From Candidula unifasciata (taxonomy: Eukaryota; Mollusca; Gastropoda; Stylommatophora; Geomitridae), in the NCBI GenBank assembly GCA_905116865.2, contig CAJHNH020001599.1, positions 115,001-179,000 on the forward strand: a DNA stretch of 64,000 nucleotides. The letters run 5' to 3'. Shown here piece by piece: positions 11,414 through 22,413 of this stretch (position 1 is the first letter of the stretch; every line of letters begins with the position of its first letter). Under the pieces are notes generated by a model. The model worked only from the letters and a program-made list of their open reading frames with translations, did no database searches and had not been told where the DNA came from. A program made the translations under genes and the position numbers.

Positions 11414-12090
11414 GTTTGCAGCTCTGTCTGGACATTATCTTTTTATCGTCTTCTTGATCTGCCTCGTGGTCTACGACCATTCATCTCTCTTGTGCATACA
11501 GCTTTCACTTCTCTGTCATCTAACATTCTTTCAATATGCCCCTACAATTCAGTCTATCAGCTCGAACGGTGCCAGTTATCAATGGTGATTTAAACAGATC
11601 TTCATTATCATGCAGTTTATATATCACTTAAGGCTCGCGGTCTATTCCTCCATAGCATTTTACCATGCCCTGTGTTATAGATATCGCCGATGAAATTTAC
11701 CCAGTCTAGTATCTTCTGCATCTCACATTCATCTTCGTCTTAGGATTTCTTTTAGACCTGCTGGTTTCCTCAACTCACGTGTTTCTTTTTTCATTGCCTA
11801 TTTAGTGATTCTTGATCTGTTTCAGCTGAGGATTTGCCCAATCAATAGCCACTTTTTTTAAAGGGCTGATATTAGTAGTTTTCTAGCGCACGCACACTCT
11901 CACACACACGCACACGCACAAACCTAGCACATTTCTTTTATTCCCTCGCCGTTGTTGAATTTGTCCTGTTTAACTGTCATCGATTCCCCCGGCATTTGTT
12001 TCAGAATTGACTTTCGATCCATGCATTTAATGGTTCTCCACATTTCAATGGCATATGTTAAATAAGAATGAAATAACTCGAGAATTAAAA
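11405..12090 (-). mobile_element. LINE reverse transcriptase, degraded C-terminal half
   Basis: Minus strand: 12085-11990 contains a YAIEMWRTIKCMDRK-like motif, equivalent to the Y-ETW segment near the LINE reverse-transcriptase thumb. 11545-11430 contains GHIERMLDDREVKAV followed by GRRPRGRSRRR, the usual basic tail. Many stops. The plus-strand frames at 11385-11588 are antisense. Confidence 0.6.
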
Positions 12091-13680
12091 ATACGCAATT
12101 AATGGGCAGGGTGCAGAAATTAAATTGTTTAACATGTGGTTTAGATGGGGCAACAATGAAAACAATTAAAAAAGTATACAACAGCTTTGCAAATTCGCAG
12201 CTACAATAAATAAATAATAGGCTGTGTAGCGGCAAGCCGTCATCAGTAAACAATAGGAAAAAACAAAGATTAGATGATCGACTTCAGCTGGTTTTATTCA
12301 AACTGGCCTCCTGCGTACAGAATACACAATCCGTGGCTGGAAAGATCACACCCATAGATCAGTGAATTAACTGCAGTGAGAACAGAACACGATTGGATGA
12401 CCTTCGTAATAATGAGGCCCACTGCTTTCCCACTGGCACGTATATAAATGCAGCACTGTCATCTTTCTCCGCATGATTTCCCTCCTATGCGCAGGTTACG
12501 TGGCAACAATATGGAATTGAGGGAGAGGCTACTATTACTATAGTGTGTGGCTGAATGAGATTTCTAGAGCTTCTGGTCTAAATGGACGATAGGCACAGTC
12601 ACGATTTTTAGTCGTGATAAATTATTTTTTATTTGCTTCTGACAGCCGGTAGCCATAACATTTACCTTTATGTCTAGACTAAAAGGCTATAGTTTTGTTG
12701 CCCAGCTACTGAGCTGAGTGCATGGCGCAACACTGTGATGCGAATTTCATTTAGAATGTTTTTCGACTGTGACCAACGTGGTGTTGTGAACTGTTGGTGG
12801 TTCATTATTTGATAAAAATTGATTGCTGATGATCAATCTGTTTGTAACTACTGCTTTCGTCTATGATGAAATCCATTTCTAATGTCAGACTGTTTGTGTT
12901 AGCATTTCTGATGGCTGCCTTATACTTTTAATGCATGTGTATGCTAGTGGATATGCTGAGACTGCCGTCTGTATCTATTTTTGCCGCAAGGGGCACTGAC
13001 AGACATTCTGTGTGTTTTTCATTGGTACAGGAGCTGAGCAACTATAGAACGACCCGTTTGGTTTAAAGCTGAAACTAAGATTACCAAGATTTAATTTCTA
13101 GGATTCACTCCTGTTTGATTTTCATCCATGATTTATTCAACCCACAGACAATAATCACGAAAAGGAAAAATACCGAAATTACAAACGCTGACAAATGATC
13201 TGATTATGCGTACGTTGTAAACTAAAAATGTTACAAGGAAAAAAAAATTAAAATAAATGTATTTTACTAATGTAATAGATTTAATTTGAATAATAATAAA
13301 CGTAATCGACAAAAGATGCCGTAAGTAGAACACACAAAAAGTAACATCCACAGATAATGAATAAAATAGCACAGAAAACATATTTCCTGGACACAACTGA
13401 AAAAGCAGCAGGCACAATGCAGTATTTACAACAATAAGAAGCAACATGCCGTGACCGACTGCCGAGTAGACTTAAAATAAATACCAGTGGTTGACTGTTT
13501 ACTTTTACAATACCTGGTAGCTTTGGAAAATCACGTCCATGATTTCGACAATCACAAAGACACAGGGCACGGAGAAAGGCAATGATTTCAGCGACGTGTC
13601 CCCATGTGGCCAGGTCTCACAGTGGAGGCAGAGATACTTGCATTGTGAAACCTGCAGCTGAACGCGGAAGGGGCGGAAAG
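12091..13680. other. No recognisable gene
   Basis: About 1.6 kb of AT-rich DNA with no recognised repeat. A 104-codon minus-strand frame (13133-13447) is Leu/Phe/Ile-rich but has no known domain and no evident splice or promoter context. I do not call it a gene. Confidence 0.4.
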
Positions 13681-13706
13681 GGGGTGGGGGGGGGGGGGGG
13701 GGGGGT
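13681..13706. repeat. Poly-G run
   Basis: GGGG-rich homopolymer of more than 20 bases with one T near its start. Confidence 0.95.
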
Positions 13707-13832
13707 AGTGAACTGTTAGACCTTCACAGGTTTTAGGATTCATCAGCATCATTATTATAAGTTTTCACCTTCGTTGTTAAGTGTTGTGGGGAGGAACAGT
13801 TTGCAATCATTTAATTGTTTGAGGAGTAGCAA

Positions 13833-14239
13833 GGGGGCTGCGTGGTCTCGAGGCTTGGTGTCCGCCTCGAGTGCTAAAGGTTCAGGATTCAATCCCCTGT
13901 TAGGGCTGTGCTTTTTTCACGTGGACTTTGACTTCTAATAATTCCCCCCCCCCCCCCCGGTCTCTGGGTAGTGAGATCGGACGCCAGTGTGCATTCTTGT
14001 GCACGTAAAATATTCATTGGCAGTGGGAAATCGAAAAGAGCAGCCTAACGGCTCTGCCCGGTCATTTTTTAAGTTACAAATCTACCCAAAGTATTTCAGG
14101 ATCCTCGCCGGTGCTACGGAGCCTGTGCACTGCGCTGATTTTCTTCCGACTCAGACTTGAGTTAGAAGAATAACGGAGCCCTTATGGGTTACTACTCTTG
14201 TGCCATGATGTTGATCCGTTGTTCAAACCTCAAACCTCA
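13833..14239 (+). mobile_element. SINE-B, full length, with 11-bp TSD
   Basis: About 407 bp. The tRNA-like head has an A-box-like TGGTCTCGAGGCTTGGTGTC and B box GGTTCAGGATTCAATCC (13879-13895). The body includes CTACCCAAAGTATTTCAGGA (14080) and a core CTCGCCGGTGCTACGGAGCC (14104), and the tail is AAACCT/CAAACCTCA. It is flanked by perfect AGGAGTAGCAA duplications (13822-13832 and 14240-14250). Other copies: 40984-41363 and 39171-39547. A C run sits within it at 13945-13959. Confidence 0.9.
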
Positions 14240-14250
14240 AGGAGTAGCAA

Positions 14251-14735
14251 TGGCCACTGTATTTGAGTGTCAGAGTAGAAGCTCTTTTATGTCATCATCT
14301 TCTTCAGTGATCTCTGGCCATGCGCTTAATAAACTGTGGGCCGTAAACTGGGATGTCATCTCAAATTCTTTTGGGTTTCCACAAAGCTTAGTTATCAGGT
14401 CTACTGGCCACATGTTGATTCGCAGCTCGGCCAGGATAGGACAGACTTGCAAGACATGTTCTGTAGTCTGTTCAGGGTGAAAACAGTAACAGAAAGATTT
14501 TTTTTTTAAAGTTTATTATTTACTTAATCAGTCAGATAGCCAGGTCGATAGTCGACAAGACAATCTTTACTGCACATCGAACCACTCAATCCTCAACTGC
14601 TCGGATCCCCACCTGTCTATCCCTCAGCGTACAGAAGCGTCCTACACTAGTTCTGTGTTGGTTTGTTATTCTGTTTTTGGCTTCCTGCATAGTGCTCTTG
14701 TCTGGATCCTCCCCTTCTGACTTCCTGTTTGAGAA
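14251..14735 (-). mobile_element. RNase H-type LINE, 3'-terminal coding fragment
   Basis: Minus strand in order. 14735-14540 encodes the post-RNase H segment (NRITNQHRTSVGRF-like). 14490-14270 encodes QTTEHVLQVCPILAELRINM, the Cys-containing C-terminal signature of LINEs that carry an RNase H domain. The basic LRTGH segment that normally lies between them is missing, so this copy has an internal deletion. The SINE-B above inserted next to its 3' end. Confidence 0.7.
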
Positions 14736-14869
14736 GATTTGTAGGACCGATGAGGTCGGTTAATAATCAGATGAGATCACTTAGCCCGAGGTAGGTAGTC
14801 GCGGTACAAAACCCTGCTTCTGTACCTATGTTTTCCTACCTCATCAGGAAGGATGAGCTGTTTGGTTCA

Positions 14870-15065
14870 CACCTAATTTATTTTATTGTCTACTGAGTCT
14901 GCAGTACCCAGTGCATAAGCGTTTAATGTCATCAGTCCACATTCTCGCTGTCACATCAGATGTTTTTCACCTGTAGCGCCTGATTTGGTAGTGTTAGTGA
15001 CTACAGTTTAATGAGATGACCAAACCATTCGATCTTCTATTTCTCAATTAATCTGGTGCAAGGCG
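14870..15065 (-). mobile_element. LINE tail fragment (WFGHL type)
   Basis: Minus strand of 15045-14960 reads KIEWFGHLIKL...LPNQAL, matching the post-reverse-transcriptase signature also seen at 28.8 kb and 47.3 kb. Short and interrupted by stops. Confidence 0.5.
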
Positions 15066-15267
15066 TTTTTTTTCGCATAGTCTGTCGTATAGTATCAATT
15101 CTCACTCGGATGGTAAAGTTGTTTGTTTTCTTCAGGTCGTCTCATTTCACACGTGTTAATTTTAGGTACATTTTAGACACTGTGCTGAAATCATTTGTTA
15201 TGTAGATAGGCACAGCTTTTGCAGTTGTTTTGGTTATTCATCAAATTGTACCACGCTTCTGTCCTGC

Positions 15268-15351
15268 TCAAGTAATTCGCCCAGCATTGGGTTCAAATCC
15301 GCATCGAATCGAATGTTTCTTTTTTAAATGACCCTGGCTCCCAGATCCACC
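15268..15351 (+). mobile_element. SINE-A 5' portion leading into satellite 3
   Basis: Head fragment with B box GGGTTCAAATCC (15290-15301), T-rich linker, and the block ACCCTGGCTCCCAGATCCAC. At the point where other copies read CAGCCTTGAGTGGGTACC, the sequence turns into the 18-bp array. Confidence 0.75.
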
Positions 15352-15562
15352 AGGCCTTAAGTAGGTACTAGGCCTGAAGTAGGTACCAGGACTTAAGTAG
15401 GTATCAGGCCTTAAGTAGGTACTAGGCCTTAAGTAGGTACTAGGCCTTAAGTAGGTACTAGGCCTTAAGTAGGTACCAGGCCTTAAGTAGGTACTAGGCC
15501 TTAAGTAGGTACCAGGCCTTACGTAGGTACCAGGCCTTAAGTAGGTACTACGCCTCAAGTCC
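15352..15562. repeat. Satellite 3: 18-bp array grown from SINE-A
   Basis: About 11 units of GGCCTTAAGTAGGTACTA and variants. The unit is recognisably the SINE-A segment CCTTGAGTGGGTACC, and the array sits exactly where that segment belongs. The last unit exits into AAGTCCTGG, the next SINE-A block. Because 18 is divisible by 3, the minus strand is open and encodes TYLRPG/S repeats; this is a repeat artefact. Confidence 0.9.
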
Positions 15563-15930
15563 TGGCTGTAAACTTTGGGGTAAGTTTCTGGTCGTTCGAC
15601 CACAAGACTGTGGACTCGTTTCAGAACTAGAATTTTGCGGGCACATCCGTTTTACAGATGTGGCTTATTTATATGCAGAGTGATGGTTCCTCGTTTCTCA
15701 TGCAGATTCACTCTGACCAAAGAAAACACCCATAACCAGTTGTATTTTACGTAATGCTTGCTAGGAAGGGAGTGGTCATATCCCCCCCCCCCCACACACA
15801 CACACACAGAAACACGGGGTCCCAGAGACCACAGCGGGCGATCAAATCTTAATGTCCAAAATGTTGCAGCCAGCGAGTATCCACTGAACTGTGGACTTTT
15901 CATGTTGAAAGATTATCAATGAACAAAAAA
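15563..15930 (-). mobile_element. Retroposon G, long copy
   Basis: Runs from GGCTGTAAACTTTGGGG through ACATCCGTTTTACAGATGTG, TCATGCAGATTCACTCTGAC and a C/CA run, to TTGCAGCCAGCGAGTATCCA. Other G copies keep a (TTC)n block at the left edge (the tail on the minus strand); here the SINE-A remnant replaces it. A partial duplicate of its far end lies at 16059-16140. Confidence 0.65.
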
Positions 15931-16189
15931 AAAAAAAGGGGGGGGGGGGGCATCAACTTCTAATCACTCGTAGAATGTGTAGAATTGCATCGGTTATCAA
16001 TCGTAGTTTGTGCTGAATATTAACTGTTTATCATTCGTAGACAGAGAATGTAGATCTCTTGTCTTGATGTCCATAATGTTGCAGTCAGCTGGTATCCAAT
16101 AAATGGTGGACTTGCATGTTGGTAGACTGTCAATGCATAAGTCATATCAGTTAGTTATCAGGATGGACAAACAAAGAAGAAGAAGAGGA

Positions 16190-16440
16190 AATGCCCTCAT
16201 CATCATCACGTAGCAGGTCCTTTGCAGAACATCGCTATCATCACGGTCTGCCTGAAAAAACTTGGTTTATCCTGCCAGTTCGGCCCCTGCCTCTCCTTCC
16301 TGGTACCATGCCTTCTGCTATTATTTGTTTCTAATTCGTCATTGCGCTCAATATGATCAAAATATTTCAGCTTCCGAGACAAGATGTTGTTTATTAGCCA
16401 ATTCTCTGTAGATTTTTTTTCCGTGGCGGTTATTATTCAG
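16190..16440 (-). mobile_element. LINE tail fragment (KLKYFDHI type) with ATG tail
   Basis: Minus-strand translation from about 16395 reads LSRKLKYFDHIERNDELE, then in another frame EGMVPGRRGRGRTGR: the RTE/Jockey-like post-polymerase motif and basic segment. A CATCATCATCAC run at 16196-16208 is its probable (ATG)n 3' tail. Confidence 0.6.
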
Positions 16441-16866
16441 AGCATAGCAGCCTATTTTATTTTATCTTGAACAGCAAATGGAAACAATGTACAAATAATG
16501 TCCATCTGAAAAACAAGCAAGGAAGTAGGAATCGGAGGATACTGCACCTCGCAAACTGGTGAATCATCGGGGAAACATACATGTGTCCTTGGCATTTGGA
16601 ACGAATTTAGGCGACACGCTAACGATGGCGTGTAGCTGGACTTTTTCGAGGCCAACAAAATGTCAGAGAGGAACATGAGAAGGACCTCCCTAGCGCCCCC
16701 GCCCTAGAAAGAAAAACGAAGACGAAGCGCCACCCACCTTCTAGGCTATACATTGAAGTTACATTTTCAAATCTCTATTTATACATTTTATATTATTTCA
16801 AATAATGATTGAATTAATTTCCATTTTGAACAACACACATACACCCCCATACATTTATATGTATGT

Positions 16867-16872
<6 letters not shown>
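16441..16872. other. No recognisable gene
   Basis: A 74-codon minus-strand frame (16452-16676) shows no motif. Confidence 0.4.

Positions 16873-16931
<59 letters not shown>
16873..16931. repeat. (TA)n microsatellite
   Basis: Uninterrupted TA tract. The 180-codon minus-strand frame spanning 16788-17330 combines this tract with antisense LINE sequence and is not a gene. Confidence 0.95.
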
Positions 16932-16934
<3 letters not shown>

Positions 16935-17189
16935 ACAGTAATAATTACAACGGTAATGATGAGAGGCGCGCTTATGATATAAGTAATGGCGATCACAATA
17001 GGGATCAAAACAGTAGTTATGATAACTATAACCAGGATGCTGACAGCTGAAAGTCTGCCGCCAGAACAAGACAAAGAAAGCATTCAAGCTGTGCTGCCGA
17101 CCTTGTCTTGACTGCCGGGATAACGAATATCTTGTTAAAGAGTTGATTGCTTGGTTGTTAGGGATTTGTTTGCTTTTAGTGTTGTTGTC

Positions 17190-17480
17190 TTTCACGTCCA
17201 CATAATTTAAAAAGAAAAGGACCATCATGTTGACCAGAAGTGAACAGAGTCTGGCCAGAGATGACCAGAATGGGCAGTTCGTTATCCTACGCCTCCGGAC
17301 AGGACATAATAAACTTAAGCACATGCACAAGCTTCGTCTAGGTAGTCCACCATTGTGACCTTGTGAGCTGTGTGTGCAAACTACAGAATATGTCCTGCAA
17401 GAATGTCCCTTGCATAGTCCATTAAGAACGGAATACTAGCCAAATGAGTCAACACTGCACTCATAAGAAACAGAAGCAGT
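17190..17480 (+). mobile_element. RNase H-type LINE, C-terminal fragment
   Basis: Plus-strand translation: 17229-17312 reads LTRSEQSLARDD...FVILRLRTGHNKL, followed by MHKLRLG and, at 17372-17420, CELCVQTTEYVLQECPLHS. LRTGH followed by a Cys pair and QTTEHVLQ-CP is the usual order downstream of the RNase H domain of I/Jockey-group LINEs. Interrupted by stops. Same lineage as 14.3, 43.0, 45.4, 47.8 and 52.4 kb. Confidence 0.75.
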
Positions 17481-17934
17481 CAAGTTTATCACAAGAACTT
17501 GTCGGTCGGTGTAAATCAGAAATCAAACACAATAAGAAGGGGAAGGTCCACAGAAAACGAGCTCAATGGCTGTTGTGTAATATTGTTACATATTCTGTGG
17601 AGCAACGGTTCTGCCTCTGATCCATGTGGGTCTCGGGAGTCAAAAGATGAGGTAAATTGGGACTTTCAAGTTAAATGTCGGCTGAAATAAAGCTCTAGAA
17701 TGATCAGGCGCTGCAGTAATGGTGTCGTTTTGTGCATTCTTTCCGGGTGACCTTAAAATATAACTCCCTATTTTTAAAGGCCTGCCTCTTGAATCTTTGC
17801 ATTTTGCCAATCGCCCATCATGTTCTTCAAGGTAAAGAATATCTTTATTAAAATATATATCCCTATTTTATGCACTTAAATATGATCTAATTTCTAGTAT
17901 CGATAGCGAGCAAAGGATCGATTTCACAGTAAGG
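17481..17934. other. No recognisable gene
   Basis: Possibly 3' flank of the LINE fragment above. No repeat recognised. Confidence 0.35.
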
Positions 17935-18150
17935 GATTAACCCAGATAGTTCAGTCTTTCACCGCTGATCACTAGCCATCTGTCGAGAGTGTCGCACAAA
18001 GCACGAACTTAATATATCCAGTGACGATCTTTAGATCTCCTTGAAAACTGCACTCGTGAAGTTAACAATGTGTGAGAGAAACGAACCCATAACATTCACA
18101 GCACGAGACAAACGGCTTGACTACTTCGCCACGGACACCCCCAATCCCTT
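17935..18150 (-). mobile_element. SINE-D, near full length
   Basis: Minus strand. The tRNA-like head at the right end reads GTGGCGAAGTAGTCAAGCCG (A box region) and GGGTTCGTTTCTC (B box). The core complementary to 17990-18045 contains GATCGTCACTGGAT and AGTTCGTGCTTTGTGCGAC. The core resembles the SINE-B core although heads and tails differ. Sister copies: 57620-57872, 58540-58760. Confidence 0.75.
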
Positions 18151-18369
18151 TTTTTTTTAAATTCATAAATATTTAGTATAATTAGTAGTTTGTGCAGAGC
18201 GTCATTTGTTTGCATAGAAATCACTAAGTATCATATGAGTAGAACGTCATCTTGTATCACATATAGTTTATCCCCCTGCGGGTTCCAGGGACCCAGTGGT
18301 GGGGAAAGCAAGAATAGACACACTGCCTCCACAATAAGCATGACGTAAGAGTCGACTGATTGGATCTTC

Positions 18370-18663
18370 CTACGAAGCATCACACACTAAGTGCCGATTA
18401 GTCTATTCCAGTCGTTCTCAATCTGCCGGTCGCGACCCTTTTTGGGATCAATTGACCCTTTCACAGAGGTCGCCTAAGAACATCGGAAAACACATATTCA
18501 CTGAAGTTATGAAGGAAAATAATTGTTTGGGGGTCGAGACAGCATGAGGGAACTGTTTTAAAGGGTCGCGGCATTAGGTAGTTTGAGAGTCACTGGTCTA
18601 TATAATATAGGTTTAGCCCTTTTCCCAATACACCTGAAGGCGTGGGAAAGTGTACTTGACTTT
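18370..18663 (+). mobile_element. SINE-A interrupted by a SPIN MITE
   Basis: Left piece 18370-18408 ends AAGTGCCGATTAGTCTATT. The right piece resumes at 18596 with GTCTATATAATATAGG and runs to the SINE tail near 18663. The body upstream of 18370 is missing. The interruption is exactly the element at 18409-18595. Confidence 0.85.
18409..18595 (+). mobile_element. SPIN-type hAT miniature transposon (non-autonomous)
   Basis: 187 bp. Ends CAGTCGTTCTCAATCTG and GAGAGTCACTG are inverted repeats of the CAGYGGTTCTCAACCT type. The interior has GACCCTTTCACAGAGGTCGC, ATCGGAAAACACATATTCA and AAGGGTCGCGGCATTAGG, which I recognise as the SPIN hAT family. Flanking octamers GTCTATTC (18401-18408) and GTCTATAT (18596-18603) agree at 6 of 8 positions, the hAT target duplication. 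No transposase is encoded; mobilisation would need one in trans. Confidence 0.85.
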
Positions 18664-18924
18664 TTATTTTACTTCAGCTCAGTGCATCAGAGTCAGCCAG
18701 TCGGATAGCTTTAGGTGGTAACAGGCCAGTGTCATAGGGCAACCAACAAGCGGGTAGATCCAGCAGTGAGAGATTACTGTATGTGACAGTTTCACAGCGA
18801 ATAACGGAAGCCAACGTTTTGTTTCTCAGCAAGAAATGATCAATTGTTGAAATTATTGTTCAATTACCGGGAGCCAGGGGCTAAATTCATTTTATGCCCT
18901 ACAGTCTAAACAGCAGATATTGGC

Positions 18925-19271
<347 letters not shown>

Positions 19272-19648
19272 ATAGCCACGCACAAAAACCCAACATCAGA
19301 TCGATAGAATGACAGGTAGGCAAGACAGGCAAATGGTCAGACAGAGTAAACTAGAAACAAGAGTAAACGAGTAATCAAGAGATAGAATACGTTAAAACAA
19401 ATTCATTTTATAGTGACTGTGATTCACAACTTTCATTCCATGTTACCTTGAACTGTTCTAGCAAAAAACAAACACTTCCCGCTTAGGCGACCCCACACAC
19501 CTAATTACTGAATTACCTGATATGTGATTTGAACATTCGTCAGTTCGCCTGAAACAGTTGATCCGACAGCTGTCTTAACTTGATCCAGATCCCTGATGAT
19601 TCTAATCGAGCGTCAATGTTCCAACTTTCTGCTCTTCTCTAAAGGAAT
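19272..19648. other. No recognisable gene
   Basis: Ends in a segment (GTTCCAACTTTCTGCTCTTC, about 19617) that recurs at 19979 and 20045, beyond the SINE-A copy, as part of a short tandem of about 65-70 bases. Confidence 0.4.
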
Positions 19649-19935
19649 AGCGGCCTTCGTGGCTTAGGCGTTGCCAGTCCGATTCGTAATTCCAATGTAC
19701 CGCGTTCGAAACTCACTGCCGGCTGCATGGATTTTTATCATGGTATGGGGCGTCGCAGGTCGACCCAATCTAAAATGAATACTAGTATGTATGTCCTGGG
19801 AAAGTAAAGACGACCGGCGTAATGCCGACAACATTAACCACTTAGTGCCGATTGGTCTGTAAAAATATGCGCGCTTTTCCAATATGTTCGATGCGCCTGA
19901 GGGCGTGAAAAGGGATCTTTACTTTACATTCCTTT
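19649..19935 (+). mobile_element. SINE-A with an alternative tRNA-like head
   Basis: The head reads CTTCGTGGCTTAGGCGTTGC with a B box CGCGTTCGAAACTC (19701-19714), unlike the standard SINE-A head. The body is standard: CAGGTCGACCCAATCTAAA, CGACCGGCGTAATGCCGACA, GTGCCGATTGGTCTGTAAAA, GGGATCTTTACTTTAC. It supports exchange of the tRNA-derived module within one SINE family. Confidence 0.8.
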
Positions 19936-20059
19936 ACTTACTGAAAAAAAAAAAAAAGCTCATCAGTCGTTGGTTGCGGTTCCAACTTTCTGGACTTCTA
20001 TAAAAGAATAAGTGTCCTGTAGGCTCGTCAGTCGTTGGTTAAGGTTCTAACTTTCTGGA

Positions 20060-20618
20060 CTTCTCTGGAAAACGTAAATGCAAGACATCGAAAAAACAAA
20101 ACAAGAGAGCGGGTCACACCCGTTACCGTCAAGAAAGTTGACCAACCCAACAAACTTGTGAATGAAAAGTGACCTTCTATATTTGGGGAGACTAACGTCG
20201 AACTAAACGACTTTTACAACGCACTATAATCGGAACACCCCTCAGGTAGAATATTAACAAGGCTGTTGCCAGTCTGCCAGGTGTGGCCTTGAAGCCAAAC
20301 GTTTAAAGGTGAGTCTGAAGACGGTATTACTTTCCGCTAAAAGTTGCAGGGAGTGTAGTTTTCCACATCGAACTTTGCTGTGGGGTTTAGCCAAGGGATG
20401 CTCTACCCTGAACATGGCACCTGCGCACGCTAGGGCGAGCTAAAAACGCATGCCGCACATCATGTACACATACAATCGCGCGCCTGTGTTTCTATGTGTA
20501 AAAAGAAGCAATTTGTCTTGAAATTTAATGAACTTGGGGAGCTTAGCGGCGGCACTAATGTGGTTTGTGAGAGGAACATTGCGTATAAGTTTCAAATGCC
20601 AAACTAGCAAATGTCTAC
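20060..20618. other. No recognisable gene
   Basis: Higher GC than its surroundings but without a long frame or known motif. Confidence 0.35.
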
Positions 20619-20742
20619 TATATTGTTGTCGCGGGCTCTAGGTGCAGTCCTAGAAATTACAGGCGGTCGACGTGATGCTGACTACATTACCCACGAAGTG
20701 CCGATTGTTCTATAATGTATATATAAATATATATATTATATA
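20619..20742 (+). mobile_element. SINE-A fragment running into a TA tract
   Basis: Contains CTAGGTGCAGTCCTAGAAAT, GGCGGTCGACGTGATGCTGA and AAGTGCCGATTGTTCTATAA. At the SINE TATAAA position the sequence becomes TATATA repeats (20717-20742), so the microsatellite probably grew from that motif. Confidence 0.75.
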
Positions 20743-21235
20743 TACCTCGTTGGTTGATAATCACTGGTACAGATCAATCAGCATTTAGTGAGATGGCTGA
20801 TATGGCCGCCTTGACTTTCCAAATAATAACCTAGAACAATTTCAGGTTAGATCAACATGTCAATTACAAATATTAATACCAAAAATTAGATGTAGAAAGG
20901 AAGAAGTCGGTTAAAGAACCTGTTTCAATGTTATACTTCTGACAGGTACTAAATACAAGTTCTTACGTTCTGGATTAGCACGAAGGCATTGACATCTTAA
21001 TTCATAGCTTGTCAAGGAAGACAACACTCATTGAATATTATGTGATTATTGTAACAAACTATTATGGAATTACATAAGAAGAATTAAACCGACAACAACA
21101 AGACAACACATGCTGATGATCAACATAAGGATTGTGATTATAACCCCACTGTTCGCGAAAGTGATTATGTTGATGAGAATAGTATGAGGGGCATTGATGA
21201 ACCTGGAAGGGTGTTAGCGACATTTTATTGTATTC
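20743..21235. other. No recognisable gene
   Basis: No repeat family, motif or long frame recognised. Confidence 0.35.
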
Positions 21236-21325
21236 ACACACACACACTCACACACATATACACACACATACGTACGCACGCACGCACACACATACACATG
21301 CATGCAAACGCGAAAACACACACCC
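21236..21325. repeat. Imperfect (AC)n microsatellite
   Basis: CA-rich tract broken by TA, CG and GC steps. Confidence 0.85.
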
Positions 21326-21884
21326 ACATACATCCTATTTTAACGAATGATGGATAAAAATGCAAATGACGACAGCTCATTAGCGCCATGAAGGTTTTTG
21401 TTCAAGCTTTATTCGTGGACAACGCTTTCATGTTAAAAGTCGTTTTTGCAGATTTATTCTACACGCAACAGTCGATTTTTCATGATATGACACGTCAATG
21501 AAAGCGACGGGGAAAGGAAATTAAAAGGGAGGTTAGAGGACATGAAATTCCATACAAAGATTGAAGAGACATGCTGACACGCAGGACTACTTCCCTTTAT
21601 TCTTCTCTTCTTTCTGTTAACTCATCGAAATGCTAGGAGCAGATGTAAGGATTTTCTGGCAAGCATGGAACCGAACACCCCCCCCCCCACCCCCCTCCCC
21701 ATTATTTCCCCCTTAAAAATATAAAGTAAGTTAAGTAGCTTTTCTACGCCAGATGTTCATCAGGTAAATAATAGCAGACTGCTTCTTCTTCTTCCTTTCT
21801 TCCACCATGTTAATGTCTTACATCCTGACTTCCATTTCTTTTTAGTTCCACACATTGATACCACCAGACTGGTATGTTTATTCT

Positions 21885-22015
21885 TCAATCAGTATTCGAT
21901 AGTATGTGATGGGAATTTATGAAGCAAACGATGCAGTCGTGACATGAACCCACCACCCTTAGAGTGCAAGGTAAAACAGTTTGACCACTTCGCCACCGAG
22001 ACCCTCGGACATCCA
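21885..22015 (-). mobile_element. SINE-D head fragment
   Basis: The complement of 21940-22012 reads like the tRNA-like head of SINE-D: CGGTGGCGAAGTGGTCAAAC followed by a B-box-like GGGTTCATGTCACG. The downstream core is not recognisable. Confidence 0.5.
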
Positions 22016-22026
22016 CTCTGCCCTAT

Positions 22027-22413
22027 ATGAAATCCATGTAATCCATTTAATATTCCGCTTACCCACTCTGTTCTATCTGAAATGAATGTGACCCAGTTAG
22101 TATTCCACTCACCAACTCTATTCGATCTGAGATCTATGTGGCCCGTTGAGTATTACACACCCACTCCGTCTTATCTTAAATCTATATGGAACCTTGAGTA
22201 TTACACACTCACTCCGTCCTATCTGAAATCTATGTGGCCCGTTGAGTATTACACACCCACTCCGTCCTATCTGAAATTTATGCGGCCCGTTAAGTATTAC
22301 ACGCCTACTCTGTCCTATCTGAAATGTATTTGGCCCATTGAGTATTACATAACCACTCCGTCCTATCTGAAATCTAGTGGCCCATTTAGTGTTCTTCAAC
22401 CACTCTGTCCCAG
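22027..22413. repeat. Satellite 4: 48-bp minisatellite, about 8 units
   Basis: Unit contains GTGGCCCGTTGAGTATTACA and CCCACTCCGTCCTATCTGAA. Divergence is greater at the left edge. As 48 is a multiple of 3, both strands stay open (129 and 119 codons, for example repeated EYYTPTPSYLKS). The lack of any other coding feature makes a protein unlikely, but this is the array most open to that reading. Ends in a C run. Confidence 0.9.

Noticed and set aside
16788..17330. 180-codon minus-strand protein
   Set aside because: It joins a TA tract (Ile-Tyr repeats) to antisense of a plus-strand LINE fragment with recognisable LRTGHNKL residues.
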